Source of the DNA: Firmicutes bacterium CAG:170
GTDB lineage: Bacteria; Bacillota; Clostridia; Oscillospirales; Oscillospiraceae
Assembly: GCA_000436735.1 (NCBI GenBank)
Contig: FR887224.1
Location: 2,866 to 14,780, forward strand
Length of the DNA stretch: 11,915 bases
Direction of reading: 5' to 3'
In this document: piece by piece, positions 1 to 5,875 of the stretch
Position numbering within the stretch: the stretch's first letter is position 1
Layout: each line of letters begins with the position of its first letter
Made by a program: the position numbers and the translations under genes
Notes under the pieces: model-generated
Databases searched by the model: none
What the model was told of the DNA's origin: nothing
Seen by the model: the letters and a program-made list of their open reading frames with translations, nothing else

Positions 1-213
1 CCCTCCGTAAAAGCGCGGCATCAGCGCCATGCACCCGAGATAGGCCGCCGCGCGGACGGTCGTGATCATCGAGGTCTGCGTATTGGTAAAGCCGTTCTGC
101 GCGAGGATATACGGCTGCGCGACGGAAAATGCGTTGACGGCCAGCCCGCCGGAGACCAGAAGCAGCAGCGTACACCCGGCACAGATCGCCCAGGCATAGT
201 GCGGTTTTCTCAT
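1..213 (-). CDS. MFS transporter, N-terminal fragment (gene runs off the window)
   Basis: The 71 visible codons begin with MRKPHYAWAICAG, followed by a hydrophobic helix (about residues 8-30), a short loop with AQPYILAQNGFTNTQ, and the start of a second helix (MITTVRAAAYLGCMAL). This fits the first one and a half membrane segments of a major facilitator superfamily permease: a short basic cytoplasmic N-terminus, TM1, a periplasm-side loop, then TM2. Translation starts at the ATG whose complement is at 211-213; a purine-rich GGGAG/GGTGG stretch lies just upstream on the minus strand. The substrate cannot be told from this fragment. The gene is transcribed divergently from the mutarotase-like gene at 389, so a shared regulatory region and a sugar-related role are possible, but that is inference. 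Confidence 0.72.
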   Translation of the reverse strand, partial: MRKPHYAWAICAGCTLLLLVSGGLAVNAFSVAQPYILAQNGFTNTQTSMITTVRAAAYLGCMALMPRFYGG

Positions 214-238
214 TTTCCACCATCTCCCTCTGCTTCGA

Positions 239-267
239 AGTATACCGGAGGAAAATCGGCCTGTAAA
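239..267 (-). promoter_or_regulatory. Sigma-A-type promoter for the MFS transporter gene
   Basis: On the minus strand, TTTACA (267-262) and TATACT (244-239) are separated by 17 bases and lie about 26 bases upstream of the transporter start codon. Both boxes are one or two bases from consensus. Confidence 0.65.
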
Positions 268-296
268 GGCACGGCTTCCAACTTTCCGCATTTTTC

Positions 297-325
297 TTGC
301 AAAAACGGCGGGAAGGCGATAAAAT
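297..325 (+). promoter_or_regulatory. Sigma-A-type promoter for the mutarotase-like gene
   Basis: TTGCAA (297-302) and TAAAAT (320-325) have a 17-base spacer. The predicted start near 332 leaves a leader of about 57 bases before the ATG at 389. The -35 box is 30 bases from that of the divergent transporter promoter. Confidence 0.6.
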
Positions 326-388
326 CAGAAGCAGAAAAACGCAGAAGCATGATAAGCTTCTCAGGAAAACAAGGAAAGGACTTTTTCT

Positions 389-1030
389 ATGGAAAGACTG
401 CCGTTCGTCCTGCGCTTCGGACAGGAGACCGCCCAAAAGCCGCTCTCGGACGCGGAGCGTGAGACGCTTTTGCAGACGCTTGCCGCTGCCGGAGCGGAAA
501 ACTTCTCGATCTGGCAGATCGAGGATTTCTGGTTCTGCTACGGAGAGTATTCAGAGCTTCGCGGCGCCGAAGCGGCCGCGCAGGCGCTGTGCGCCGTCGC
601 CGGGGCGGAGCTTTTCGCCGCGCCGGGAACGCCCCCGCTCATGTATCACTGCATTGGACTTGTCCGCGCGGACAAGTCGCACATCCGTCACCGCGTATTC
701 TCCACGAGGCTGAAGGAGGGCTGCGCGGCAGAATACAAGCGCCGCCACGACGCGCTGATCGAGGCGCGGCACGGCGTGCCGTCGCCCGGCCCGGACAGTA
801 ATTTCACGATCTGGAACGCAAACGGCTATATCTTCGGCTATGACGAGATCGACACGGCCTACCGGCCCGATCCCTCCCTGCCGCAGAAAACGCCGGAGGA
901 GGAAAAGGCGGATACGATCGCATGGGAGACCCGTCAGCTGGAGATCATGGACTGGCTGACCGACGACGTGGACTGGCTCACGGGTCAGAAGCACGCTCCC
1001 TCGCGCTGCATCTTCCGTCAAAATGCCTGA
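389..1030 (+). CDS. L-rhamnose mutarotase-like protein with two tandem domains
   Basis: A 213-residue protein. The C-terminal half resembles the L-rhamnose mutarotase (RhaM/DUF718) family, small ferredoxin-like alpha+beta dimers of about 105 residues that interconvert sugar anomers. Visible family features are HRVFSTRLKEG, then EYKRRHDALIEA with His120 at the position of the family's conserved histidine, then NFTIWNANGYIFGYDEI (138-154). The N-terminal half carries a matching stretch, NFSIWQIEDFWFCYGEY (38-54), preceded by an amphipathic helix and offset by 100 residues, which suggests an internal duplication. The N-terminal copy lacks the RRH motif, so it may be structural only. The ATG at 389 is preceded by a purine-rich GGAAAGGA about 10 bases upstream. 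The gene is single and ends in a terminator. Substrate unknown: rhamnose is only the family's namesake, and no rhamnose genes are seen here. Confidence 0.72.
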   Translation: MERLPFVLRFGQETAQKPLSDAERETLLQTLAAAGAENFSIWQIEDFWFCYGEYSELRGAEAAAQALCAVAGAELFAAPGTPPLMYHCIGLVRADKSHIRHRVFSTRLKEGCAAEYKRRHDALIEARHGVPSPGPDSNFTIWNANGYIFGYDEIDTAYRPDPSLPQKTPEEEKADTIAWETRQLEIMDWLTDDVDWLTGQKHAPSRCIFRQNA

Positions 1031-1069
1031 ATGGCTGCCAGTTTATACGGCAGAAGCGGAATTTCTTGC

Positions 1070-1099
1070 AAACGGTGTCCAAAATTGGGCACCGTTTTT
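1070..1099 (+). terminator. Rho-independent terminator after the mutarotase-like gene
   Basis: AACGGTGTCC (1071-1080) pairs with GGGCACCGTT (1087-1096) through ten base pairs including one G.U, around a 6-base loop, and runs straight into a T tract (1095-1099). It lies 40 bases after the stop codon. Confidence 0.88.
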
Positions 1100-1119
1100 C
1101 TATTTAATTGTATCTAACC

Positions 1120-1148
1120 TTGAAAACGCGGGCCGGGTGTGCTAAGAT
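1120..1148 (+). promoter_or_regulatory. Sigma-A-type promoter for dnaA
   Basis: TTGAAA (1120-1125) and TAAGAT (1143-1148) are separated by 17 bases, immediately downstream of the preceding terminator. The leader to the dnaA start would be about 60 bases. No DnaA box (TTATNCACA) is visible that would suggest classical autoregulation. Confidence 0.65.
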
Positions 1149-1213
1149 TAGGGTGCTGAATTATACGCGCGCGCAGCCTTGCCGCGCGATACGGAAGAGA
1201 AGGGAGCCGGTAC

Positions 1214-2530
1214 ATGTACTCCTCCGCCTATGTTTGGGCCAAGGTGCTTGGCCATATGGAAAACCGTCTGACCGCCGCCGTCGTATCCACCTGGTTCGAC
1301 GACGTGGAGGTCGTTGAGCTGACGGATACACGCCTCGTTCTGTATTCTCCCTCCGACTACCGGAAGGAGATCATCCTGCGCCGGTGCGCAGATTATATCA
1401 AGGACGCCATGCGCGAGCTTTTCGAAATGGACGTCGAGCTGGTCGTTCTGGGCGAGGACGAGATGGCGGCCTACCGTCAGCCGGCCCGCAAAAAGCCGGA
1501 ATTCATCGAGTTTAACCCGCAGTTTACCTTCGACCGCTTTGTCGTCGGCTCGTCCAACCGCTTCGCGCACGCGGCGGCCCTCGCCGTGGCAAACAATCCG
1601 GCGGAGACGTATAACCCGCTGTTCATCTACGGCCCGTCTGGCCTCGGAAAAACACATCTGCTGTACGCCATCGCCAACGTGATCCACGACCGGCACCCCG
1701 ACTACAACATCGTCTATATCAAGGGCGACCAGTTTACCAACGAGCTGATCGCCGCCGTCCAGGAGGGCAAGAACATCGAGTTCCGCAGCAAATACCGCGG
1801 CGCCGACCTCTTCCTCGTGGACGATATCCAGTTCATCGCCGGCAAGAACTCCACGCAGGAGGAATTCTTCCATACCTTCAATAATCTCTACGAAAGCCAC
1901 CGGCAGATCGTCCTGACGGCCGACCGGCCGCCCAATGAGATGCTCCGTCTGGAGGACCGCCTCAAGACCCGCTTCGAATGGGGCCTGATCGCGGATATCC
2001 AGCCGCCGGATTACGAGACGCGCATGGCCATCATCAAGGAAAAGGCCATGAGCTACGGCATGGAGCTGCCGGACGACGTCTGCTCCTACATCGCGGAGAA
2101 TATCACGACGAATATCCGTCAGATCGAGGGCACGGTCAAGAAGATCCTTGCCTATAAGGAGCTTGCCAATATGGTCATGGATGTGCCGCACGTTTCGCGC
2201 GCCATCAAGGACATGTATAAGGGCAAAGCAGAGACGCTGCCCACGCCGAGCCTCATCATCAGTGAGGTCTGCCGCTTCTACTCCATCGAGGAGGAGACGC
2301 TCCGCGGCACGCTCAAGAATAAGAGTACCGCCGAGGCGCGGCAGGTCGCCATGTACCTGATCCGCAAAATGACCAATCTGAGCCTGCCGGATATCGGCCG
2401 CGAGTTCGGAAGAGACCACTCTACCGTCATTCACGCGCTCAATAAGGTCGAAAAGATGCTTCAGGATACGACCTCCGGCATTCAGGATAATATCCGCGAT
2501 ATTACGGCGAACGTCAATAGTAAGCTCTGA
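1214..2530 (+). CDS. dnaA: Chromosomal replication initiator protein DnaA
   Basis: A full-length (438-residue) DnaA, the AAA+ ATPase that binds DnaA boxes at oriC, melts the origin and loads helicase. Domain I is at about 1-75. A short linker follows, and domain III starts near FNPQFTFDRFVVGSSN. The Walker A motif GPSGLGKT is at 140-147 and Walker B LFLVDD at 199-204. The box VII region with the arginine finger reads LEDRLKTRFEWGL. Domain IV has the DnaA signature helix-turn-helix, including GRDHSTVIHA from residue 399. All key residues look intact, so it should be functional. Start: ATG at 1214, with AGGGAG at 1201-1206 (7-base spacing). Oddities: the classical follower dnaN is absent, the next stretch is noncoding, and no DnaA boxes are evident on either side. 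Whether this is the only dnaA or a relocated or second copy cannot be told here. Confidence 0.97.
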   Translation: MYSSAYVWAKVLGHMENRLTAAVVSTWFDDVEVVELTDTRLVLYSPSDYRKEIILRRCADYIKDAMRELFEMDVELVVLGEDEMAAYRQPARKKPEFIEFNPQFTFDRFVVGSSNRFAHAAALAVANNPAETYNPLFIYGPSGLGKTHLLYAIANVIHDRHPDYNIVYIKGDQFTNELIAAVQEGKNIEFRSKYRGADLFLVDDIQFIAGKNSTQEEFFHTFNNLYESHRQIVLTADRPPNEMLRLEDRLKTRFEWGLIADIQPPDYETRMAIIKEKAMSYGMELPDDVCSYIAENITTNIRQIEGTVKKILAYKELANMVMDVPHVSRAIKDMYKGKAETLPTPSLIISEVCRFYSIEEETLRGTLKNKSTAEARQVAMYLIRKMTNLSLPDIGREFGRDHSTVIHALNKVEKMLQDTTSGIQDNIRDITANVNSKL

Positions 2531-2534
2531 TGCT

Positions 2535-2549
2535 GCACCGAAGCGGTGC
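2535..2549. repeat. Short GC hairpin 4 bases after the dnaA stop
   Basis: GCACCG (2535-2540) and CGGTGC (2544-2549) form a 6-bp stem with a 3-base loop. No T tract follows on either strand, so on its own it is a weak terminator candidate. Confidence 0.4.
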
Positions 2550-2565
2550 GGGATCGCTTCGCGGA

Positions 2566-2599
2566 CATACTTTTTTCTGGCTTGTCAGAAAAAAGTATG
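2566..2599. terminator. Perfect 14-bp hairpin between dnaA and the noncoding region, possible bidirectional terminator
   Basis: CATACTTTTTTCTG (2566-2579) is the exact reverse complement of CAGAAAAAAGTATG (2586-2599), with the 6-base loop GCTTGT. The stem is A/T-rich, with runs of six T and six A inside the arms rather than after them. The classical 3' U tract is therefore missing in both directions. It may end dnaA transcripts and oppose readthrough from the minus strand, or it may be the edge of a repeated intergenic element. Confidence 0.45.
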
Positions 2600-3190
2600 C
2601 AAAAAAGAGATGCCGGGGACGCGAATAGCGCTTACGCGCAGAAAAAACTTGTCGTTCCGTTCTGCGTTTTGTCGTTACACCGTCCGTAGTCCGAACGCCC
2701 TTCGGGCGGTCCGCAGAATTTCTGCCGTCTAAAATCTTGCTGCGGCAAATATTTGTGCCTGCAAAATTGAAAAGTATCTGCCCTGAATCCGTGCAGAGGC
2801 TTTCAGGTTTTGCCCGTTTCTGCTCGGCAGTCTCTATTGGCTGCGGAAGAGAAACGAGCCAAGCAAAAAAGGCCAAAGGTTGGAGGCTCAGGCGCGACAG
2901 CGCTATAAAATCGTTCCAGCGGTCTTTTCTTCCATATCTTTTCCGCAAGAGGGGCTGGAACCAAATTGCAACCCAGTGCAGCGGTTGCAATTTGGAGAGG
3001 ACGAGCAGCGGAATGCATGAGTTCTGCCGCTTGCGGCGGAACGAAGAATATGGAGCTTGCGAGGACGAGCCCGCGGAGCGCCGGTGACGGCGCTGTATAT
3101 CGCATCGCGCCGCCGGTGCATACGAAACACGCCGCCGAGGGCCGTTTCCGATGTGGGAAAACAGAAATGAAAACCCGCACCGTCAGGTGC
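2600..3190. other. Gene-free stretch with multiple hairpins; no credible CDS on either strand
   Basis: About 590 bases without a convincing gene. Open frames of 75-158 codons occur on both strands here (for example minus 2514-2990 and 2803-3261), but they lack ribosome binding sites at their ATGs, overlap each other freely and translate to low-complexity sequence with no recognisable domain. What it does hold are inverted repeats: CGCAGAA/TTCTGCG around 2638-2666; a GCCC-TTC-GGGC hairpin near 2697-2707; the perfect 13-bp stem at 2961-2995; and a GCCGCTTGCGGC hairpin near 3026-3037. It also holds a direct repeat of GAGGACGAGC at 2997-3006 and 3061-3070, and CGCACC/GGTGCG at 3176-3191. It may be a structured RNA, a dispersed intergenic repeat or the decayed remains of a gene once controlled by the adjacent T-box. 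Confidence 0.5.
2961..2995. repeat. Perfect 13-bp inverted repeat in the noncoding region
   Basis: CCAAATTGCAACC (2961-2973) and GGTTGCAATTTGG (2983-2995) are exact reverse complements around a 9-base loop. No T tract follows on either strand, so it is unlikely to be an intrinsic terminator. Confidence 0.7.
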
Positions 3191-3191
3191 G

Positions 3192-3239
3192 AAAAAATAC
3201 TCCCATCCCTGCCAGCAGAAGGCCGAGGGACGAGAGTAT
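3192..3239 (-). terminator. T-box attenuator terminator
   Basis: ATACTCTCGTCCCT (3239-3226) pairs with AGGGATGGGAGTAT (3210-3197) through 14 pairs, two of them G.U, closing a 15-base loop and followed by a run of T on the minus strand (to 3192). It is the alternative fold to the antiterminator containing the T-box sequence. It is also the first terminator downstream of minD-mgsA. Confidence 0.88.
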
Positions 3240-3442
3240 CGCGGATACTTCGTGGTGCCACCCAGGTTCAGAGGGCTGCGCCCTCCCTTTGTCCGCGCTG
3301 ACGGGGCGGAGCCCGGCGATTTCGGCGCGAAGCGTGCCTTATACGCTTGCTCAGCGGATGTCCTTCACGCTCTACACCGCAGGAGCCTTTCAGCAAACGG
3401 CTCCCTCTCTGAGCGGCGCGCGGCGTTACTGCTTCCGCGTCA
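3192..3442 (-). promoter_or_regulatory. T-box riboswitch leader with a GAC (Asp) specifier, no downstream gene
   Basis: Read on the minus strand, this has the ordered parts of a T-box leader that senses uncharged tRNA. The lower stem I strand GCGGA (3438-3434) pairs with TCCGC (3358-3354). AGTA (3430-3427) faces the specifier loop GAAGGACA, in which GAC (3362-3360) sits where the codon is read, followed by A (3359). The apical part has AGAGAG, then GGAGCC/GGCTCC closing a GCTG-containing loop. The conserved T-box TGGGTGGCACCACG is at 3264-3251, and a terminator follows at 3239-3192. TGGC pairs with an NCCA tail carrying G73, the discriminator base of tRNA-Asp, in agreement with the GAC specifier. 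It begins within about 25 bases of the mgsA stop, and no open gene follows before dnaA, which is antisense. The T-box identity is firm; the amino acid is well supported; orphan status is direct observation, its cause inference. Confidence 0.87.
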
Positions 3443-3465
3443 CGGCATATTCATTTTTCAGCTTC

Positions 3466-3882
3466 TCAGCGAATGGTCTTTTTCGTGCGCATCATCATAC
3501 GCCAGTCAAGGTCGCCGCGCTGCAATCCGAGAATCAGCATTTCCGCCGAAGCCAGATTGGTGGCGCAGGGGACGTTGTAGGTATCGCACAGATGCAGCGT
3601 GCGCATGATGCGCTGGTCCTCCCACGGGTCGTTGTCGTTGGGGTCGGAGAACATAATTACAAGATCGATCTCGTTGTAAGCGATGCGCGCGTCCACCTGC
3701 TGGTGTCCGCCCTGATTTTTGGACAAAAACTGCGAGACCGGCAGTCCGGTCGCCTCGGAGACCAGACGGCCCGTCGCAGCCGTCGCGGAAAGGCTGTGCT
3801 TGGCAAGAATGCTCTTATACGCGGTGCAGAACTGCACCATAAGCTCCTTCTTTTTATCATGAGCCATAAGGGTGATATTCAT
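3466..3882 (-). CDS. mgsA: Methylglyoxal synthase family protein with altered catalytic residues
   Basis: A 138-residue protein of the MgsA family, which converts dihydroxyacetone phosphate to methylglyoxal and phosphate in the cytosol. Typical features: N-terminal MAHDKKKELM (His8-Asp9, equivalent to E. coli His19-Asp20), ATAATGRLVSEATGL, AYNEIDLVIMF, and VPCATNLASAEMLI near the end. Several active-site positions differ from the classical enzyme. The loop SGPMGGDQQVGA of E. coli reads SKNQGGHQQVDA here, so the catalytic base Asp71 is His60 and G66-P67 are K55-N56. The segment DPLNAVPHDPD reads DPNDNDPWEDQ, so His98 appears to be Trp87. The fold is surely MgsA-like; the activity is doubtful. 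The start codon gives the family-typical N-terminus MNITLMAHD, with AAGGAG 14 bases upstream. It follows minD by 54 bases and is probably cotranscribed with it. Confidence 0.85.
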   Translation of the reverse strand: MNITLMAHDKKKELMVQFCTAYKSILAKHSLSATAATGRLVSEATGLPVSQFLSKNQGGHQQVDARIAYNEIDLVIMFSDPNDNDPWEDQRIMRTLHLCDTYNVPCATNLASAEMLILGLQRGDLDWRMMMRTKKTIR

Positions 3883-3936
3883 AGTGAGAATTTCAGCTCC
3901 TTCCCTAATTTTCAGAAAACTGCAAAACAGTGAGAT

Positions 3937-4674
3937 TCAGAATCTCAGAAGCGGCATTTTCCGGCCGCAGAGACGGCGCGCAATGTTGAGGCAGGCCCGC
4001 GCAGCGCCCTTTCCGGTGTAAAGCGCGAGCGCAGTCCCGGCAGCGGCGGCAAGCGTGACGCTGCTGTCCTCCGGGACAATGCCGAGCAGCGGCAGGCCGA
4101 CGCCGTCCATCACATCGTCGATGGTGGCGTGCATCCGGCGGTAGAGCGCGGCGCTGACGCGGTTGACGACGAGCCGCGCCGGAATGGAGCGCTGCTGCAA
4201 GAGCACGTCCGTGGCGCGCGCGGCATCCCGCAGAGAGGCCGGGTCACTCCCGGCGACCACGATTGCCTGATCGGCGGAGCCGGTCGCAAGGCGGAAGCCC
4301 GCGCCGATGCCGGCAGGCGCGTCGATCAGGATCCAGTCGAAGCGCTGCCGCGCAGCGTCCAGCATGGCGGAGAACTGCGCCGCATCCAGCTCCTCGGCGG
4401 TCTCAGTGACCGGCGCGGTCAGCATATACAGATTCGGGATCTCCGGATGCGCCGCAGCGCTGTCCAGAGAATATTCGCCGCGCATCACGGCGGTAAACGG
4501 CAGGATCGGTTCCTCGCTCATGCCGAGCGAGAGATCAAGATTGCGCAGGCCGACGTCCGCGTCGATGCAGAGCACCTGACTGCCCTCCGCCGCGAGACAG
4601 GAGGAGATCCCGGCGCAGAGAGAGGTTTTGCCCGTACCGCCCTTGCCGGAGATCACGGATACGACCTGTGACAC
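3937..4674 (-). CDS. minD: MinD-type septum-site ParA/MinD family ATPase
   Basis: A 245-residue deviant-Walker ATPase. The N-terminal VSQVVSVISGKGGTGKT has the KGGTGKT motif at 11-17, followed by IDADVGLRNLDLSLGM and LIDAPAGIGAGF, all matching MinD (consensus DxGLRNLD, DSPAGIExGF). MinD binds the membrane as an ATP dimer and positions the division septum through MinC or, in spore formers, other partners. The C-terminus NIARRLCGRKMPLLRF is basic and amphipathic and could be the membrane-targeting helix. I chose the GTG at 4674, because GGAGG lies 9 bases upstream and the family's N-terminus begins there; the frame remains open much further upstream but crosses the promoter. It is slightly shorter than typical MinD (about 265). 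No minC or minE is adjacent in the window, so a related ParA-like role is possible but less likely. Confidence 0.85.
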   Translation of the reverse strand: MSQVVSVISGKGGTGKTSLCAGISSCLAAEGSQVLCIDADVGLRNLDLSLGMSEEPILPFTAVMRGEYSLDSAAAHPEIPNLYMLTAPVTETAEELDAAQFSAMLDAARQRFDWILIDAPAGIGAGFRLATGSADQAIVVAGSDPASLRDAARATDVLLQQRSIPARLVVNRVSAALYRRMHATIDDVMDGVGLPLLGIVPEDSSVTLAAAAGTALALYTGKGAARACLNIARRLCGRKMPLLRF

Positions 4675-4688
4675 GCCGCATTCCCTCC

Positions 4689-4711
4689 AATAACTAAAAG
4701 TTAAAGTTATT
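4689..4711. promoter_or_regulatory. Palindrome overlapping the minD -10 box, possible operator
   Basis: AATAACT (4689-4695) and AGTTATT (4705-4711) are exact inverted repeats separated by 9 A/T-rich bases. They cover the transcription start of minD and overlap its -10 box. The position suits a repressor site, but no regulator is identified, and A/T-rich sequence makes chance palindromes more likely. Confidence 0.3.
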
Positions 4712-4737
4712 ATATACGAATCGCTTTGTAAATTCAA
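4709..4737 (-). promoter_or_regulatory. Strong sigma-A promoter for minD-mgsA
   Basis: On the minus strand, TTGAAT (4737-4732) and a perfect TATAAT (4714-4709) have a 17-base spacer. The leader to the GTG at 4674 is about 30 bases. Confidence 0.8.
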
Positions 4738-4846
4738 TAAGAAACGTGAAAAAGTCGCGCCGGACGCGGAAAAACTTTGCCGGATCGGGCCATTCCGCAT
4801 GTCTATTCTACGCTGCTTCCGCATAGGATAGAGCAGGAGGGATACC

Positions 4847-5875
4847 ATGAACGAACGAAAGCTGAGTAATTTTTGCCTTCTCCTGCTGGTGTTTTCGATG
4901 CTGCTGCGGCTGATCTGCGCGACCGGCGCGGATGCGCGGATGGCGGAAAGCGTCCCGGCGGCACAGACAGAGCCGGACGAGCCTGCCGCGCCCGCTGCGC
5001 AGCAGCTGCGCGTCTGGCCGGTGCGGGTAATCCGGGATGGGAACGCCTCGGAGGCGGAGCCGTGGGAGCAGACGCCGGGGACGGCGGACAGGCAGACGGA
5101 CGATGCGGAGCGCGCACCCGCGCTCACATTTTCGCCGGAGGAGGCGGACGCCATCACGATCGCAGGGGCCTGCACCTATTCCGTGGACAAGCAGGCGCTG
5201 CTGACCCGCCCGTCCGCGCTGGATTTTTCCGGAGAGGGGCCGAAGGTTTTGATCGTACATACGCACTCGTCCGAGGCCTACACGCAGGAGGCAGGCTGGG
5301 AATACGACGAGTCCGACCCGCTGCGCACGGAAAACGCCGACCGCTCCATCATCCGCGTCGGAGACGAGATCGCCTCTGTATTGGAAGCGCACGGCATTGA
5401 GACGCTGCACGACACGGCGCTCAACGACTATCCGACCTACAATGGCGCTTACGCGCGGATGGAGACGACCATCGAGCGCTACCTCGCGGAATATCCGTCC
5501 ATCCGGATGGTGCTCGACGTACACCGCGACGCGGCGGCGGATGCAGACGGCGAGCAGGTCGGCTTCACGGCGCAGGTCGATGGGGAGCGCTGCGCGCAGG
5601 TCATGCTGGTCGTCGGCACGGACGAAGGCGGGCTGACGCACCCGGACTGGGAGGAAAATCTGGCGAACGCGCTGAAGCTTCAGGCGGTCCTGAACCGGCG
5701 CTGTCCCGGCCTCTGCCGGAATCTCGACCTGCGCACGGAGCGCTTCAACCAGCACGAGACGCCCGGGTCGCTGCTGGCGGAGTTCGGCTCGACCGGGAAC
5801 ACGCTGCGCGAGGCCATCCGGGCCGGGCGTCACTTTGCCGAGGGACTGGCGGAGCTGATCGACGGGCTGAGCTAG
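4847..5875 (+). CDS. spoIIP: Stage II sporulation protein P (SpoIIP), cell-wall amidase/endopeptidase
   Basis: A 342-residue protein. It has an N-terminal membrane segment (about 8-27, NFCLLLLVFSMLLRLICATG) and a low-complexity Ala/Glu/Pro linker to about residue 115, then the SpoIIP catalytic domain. Diagnostic stretches are VLIVHTHSSEAY (His138, Glu143), RSIIRVGDEI, LNDYPTYNGAYARM, IRMVLDVHRDA (His226), AQVMLVVGTDEGG, HPDWEENL, RFNQHETPGSLLAEFGS and GNTLREAI. With SpoIID and SpoIIM, SpoIIP degrades septal peptidoglycan, cleaving amide and peptide cross-links, to drive engulfment of the forespore, so it marks an endospore former. In model species it is made under mother-cell and forespore sigma factors; I could not fix a sporulation promoter here. 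AGGAGG (4835-4840) sits 6 bases before the ATG. The gene is single and divergent from minD. Its TAG stop lies inside the end of a repeat element. Confidence 0.94.
   Translation: MNERKLSNFCLLLLVFSMLLRLICATGADARMAESVPAAQTEPDEPAAPAAQQLRVWPVRVIRDGNASEAEPWEQTPGTADRQTDDAERAPALTFSPEEADAITIAGACTYSVDKQALLTRPSALDFSGEGPKVLIVHTHSSEAYTQEAGWEYDESDPLRTENADRSIIRVGDEIASVLEAHGIETLHDTALNDYPTYNGAYARMETTIERYLAEYPSIRMVLDVHRDAAADADGEQVGFTAQVDGERCAQVMLVVGTDEGGLTHPDWEENLANALKLQAVLNRRCPGLCRNLDLRTERFNQHETPGSLLAEFGSTGNTLREAIRAGRHFAEGLAELIDGLS

Noticed and set aside
1031..1213. Replication origin upstream of dnaA
   Set aside because: No DnaA boxes, no A/T-rich unwinding region and only 180 bases available, most of it used by a terminator and a promoter.
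1148..2434. 428-codon minus-strand frame opposite dnaA
   Set aside because: Antisense shadow of an intact dnaA; no recognisable protein features.
2514..3261. Minus-strand frames of 158, 152 and 75 codons downstream of the T-box as its target gene
   Set aside because: None has a ribosome binding site or recognisable domain, they overlap one another in different frames, and the 158-codon frame even runs into the end of dnaA. A target gene should be longer and clearly coding.
4801..4830. Possible SigE-type promoter (CATAGGAT) before spoIIP
   Set aside because: The -10-like sequence would put the transcription start on the ribosome binding site at 4835-4840, and the -35 match is poor.
4675..5175. 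In-frame upstream extension of minD to 5175
   Set aside because: It crosses the minD promoter and lies antisense to spoIIP; the ParA/MinD N-terminus begins exactly at the GTG at 4674 with a ribosome binding site.
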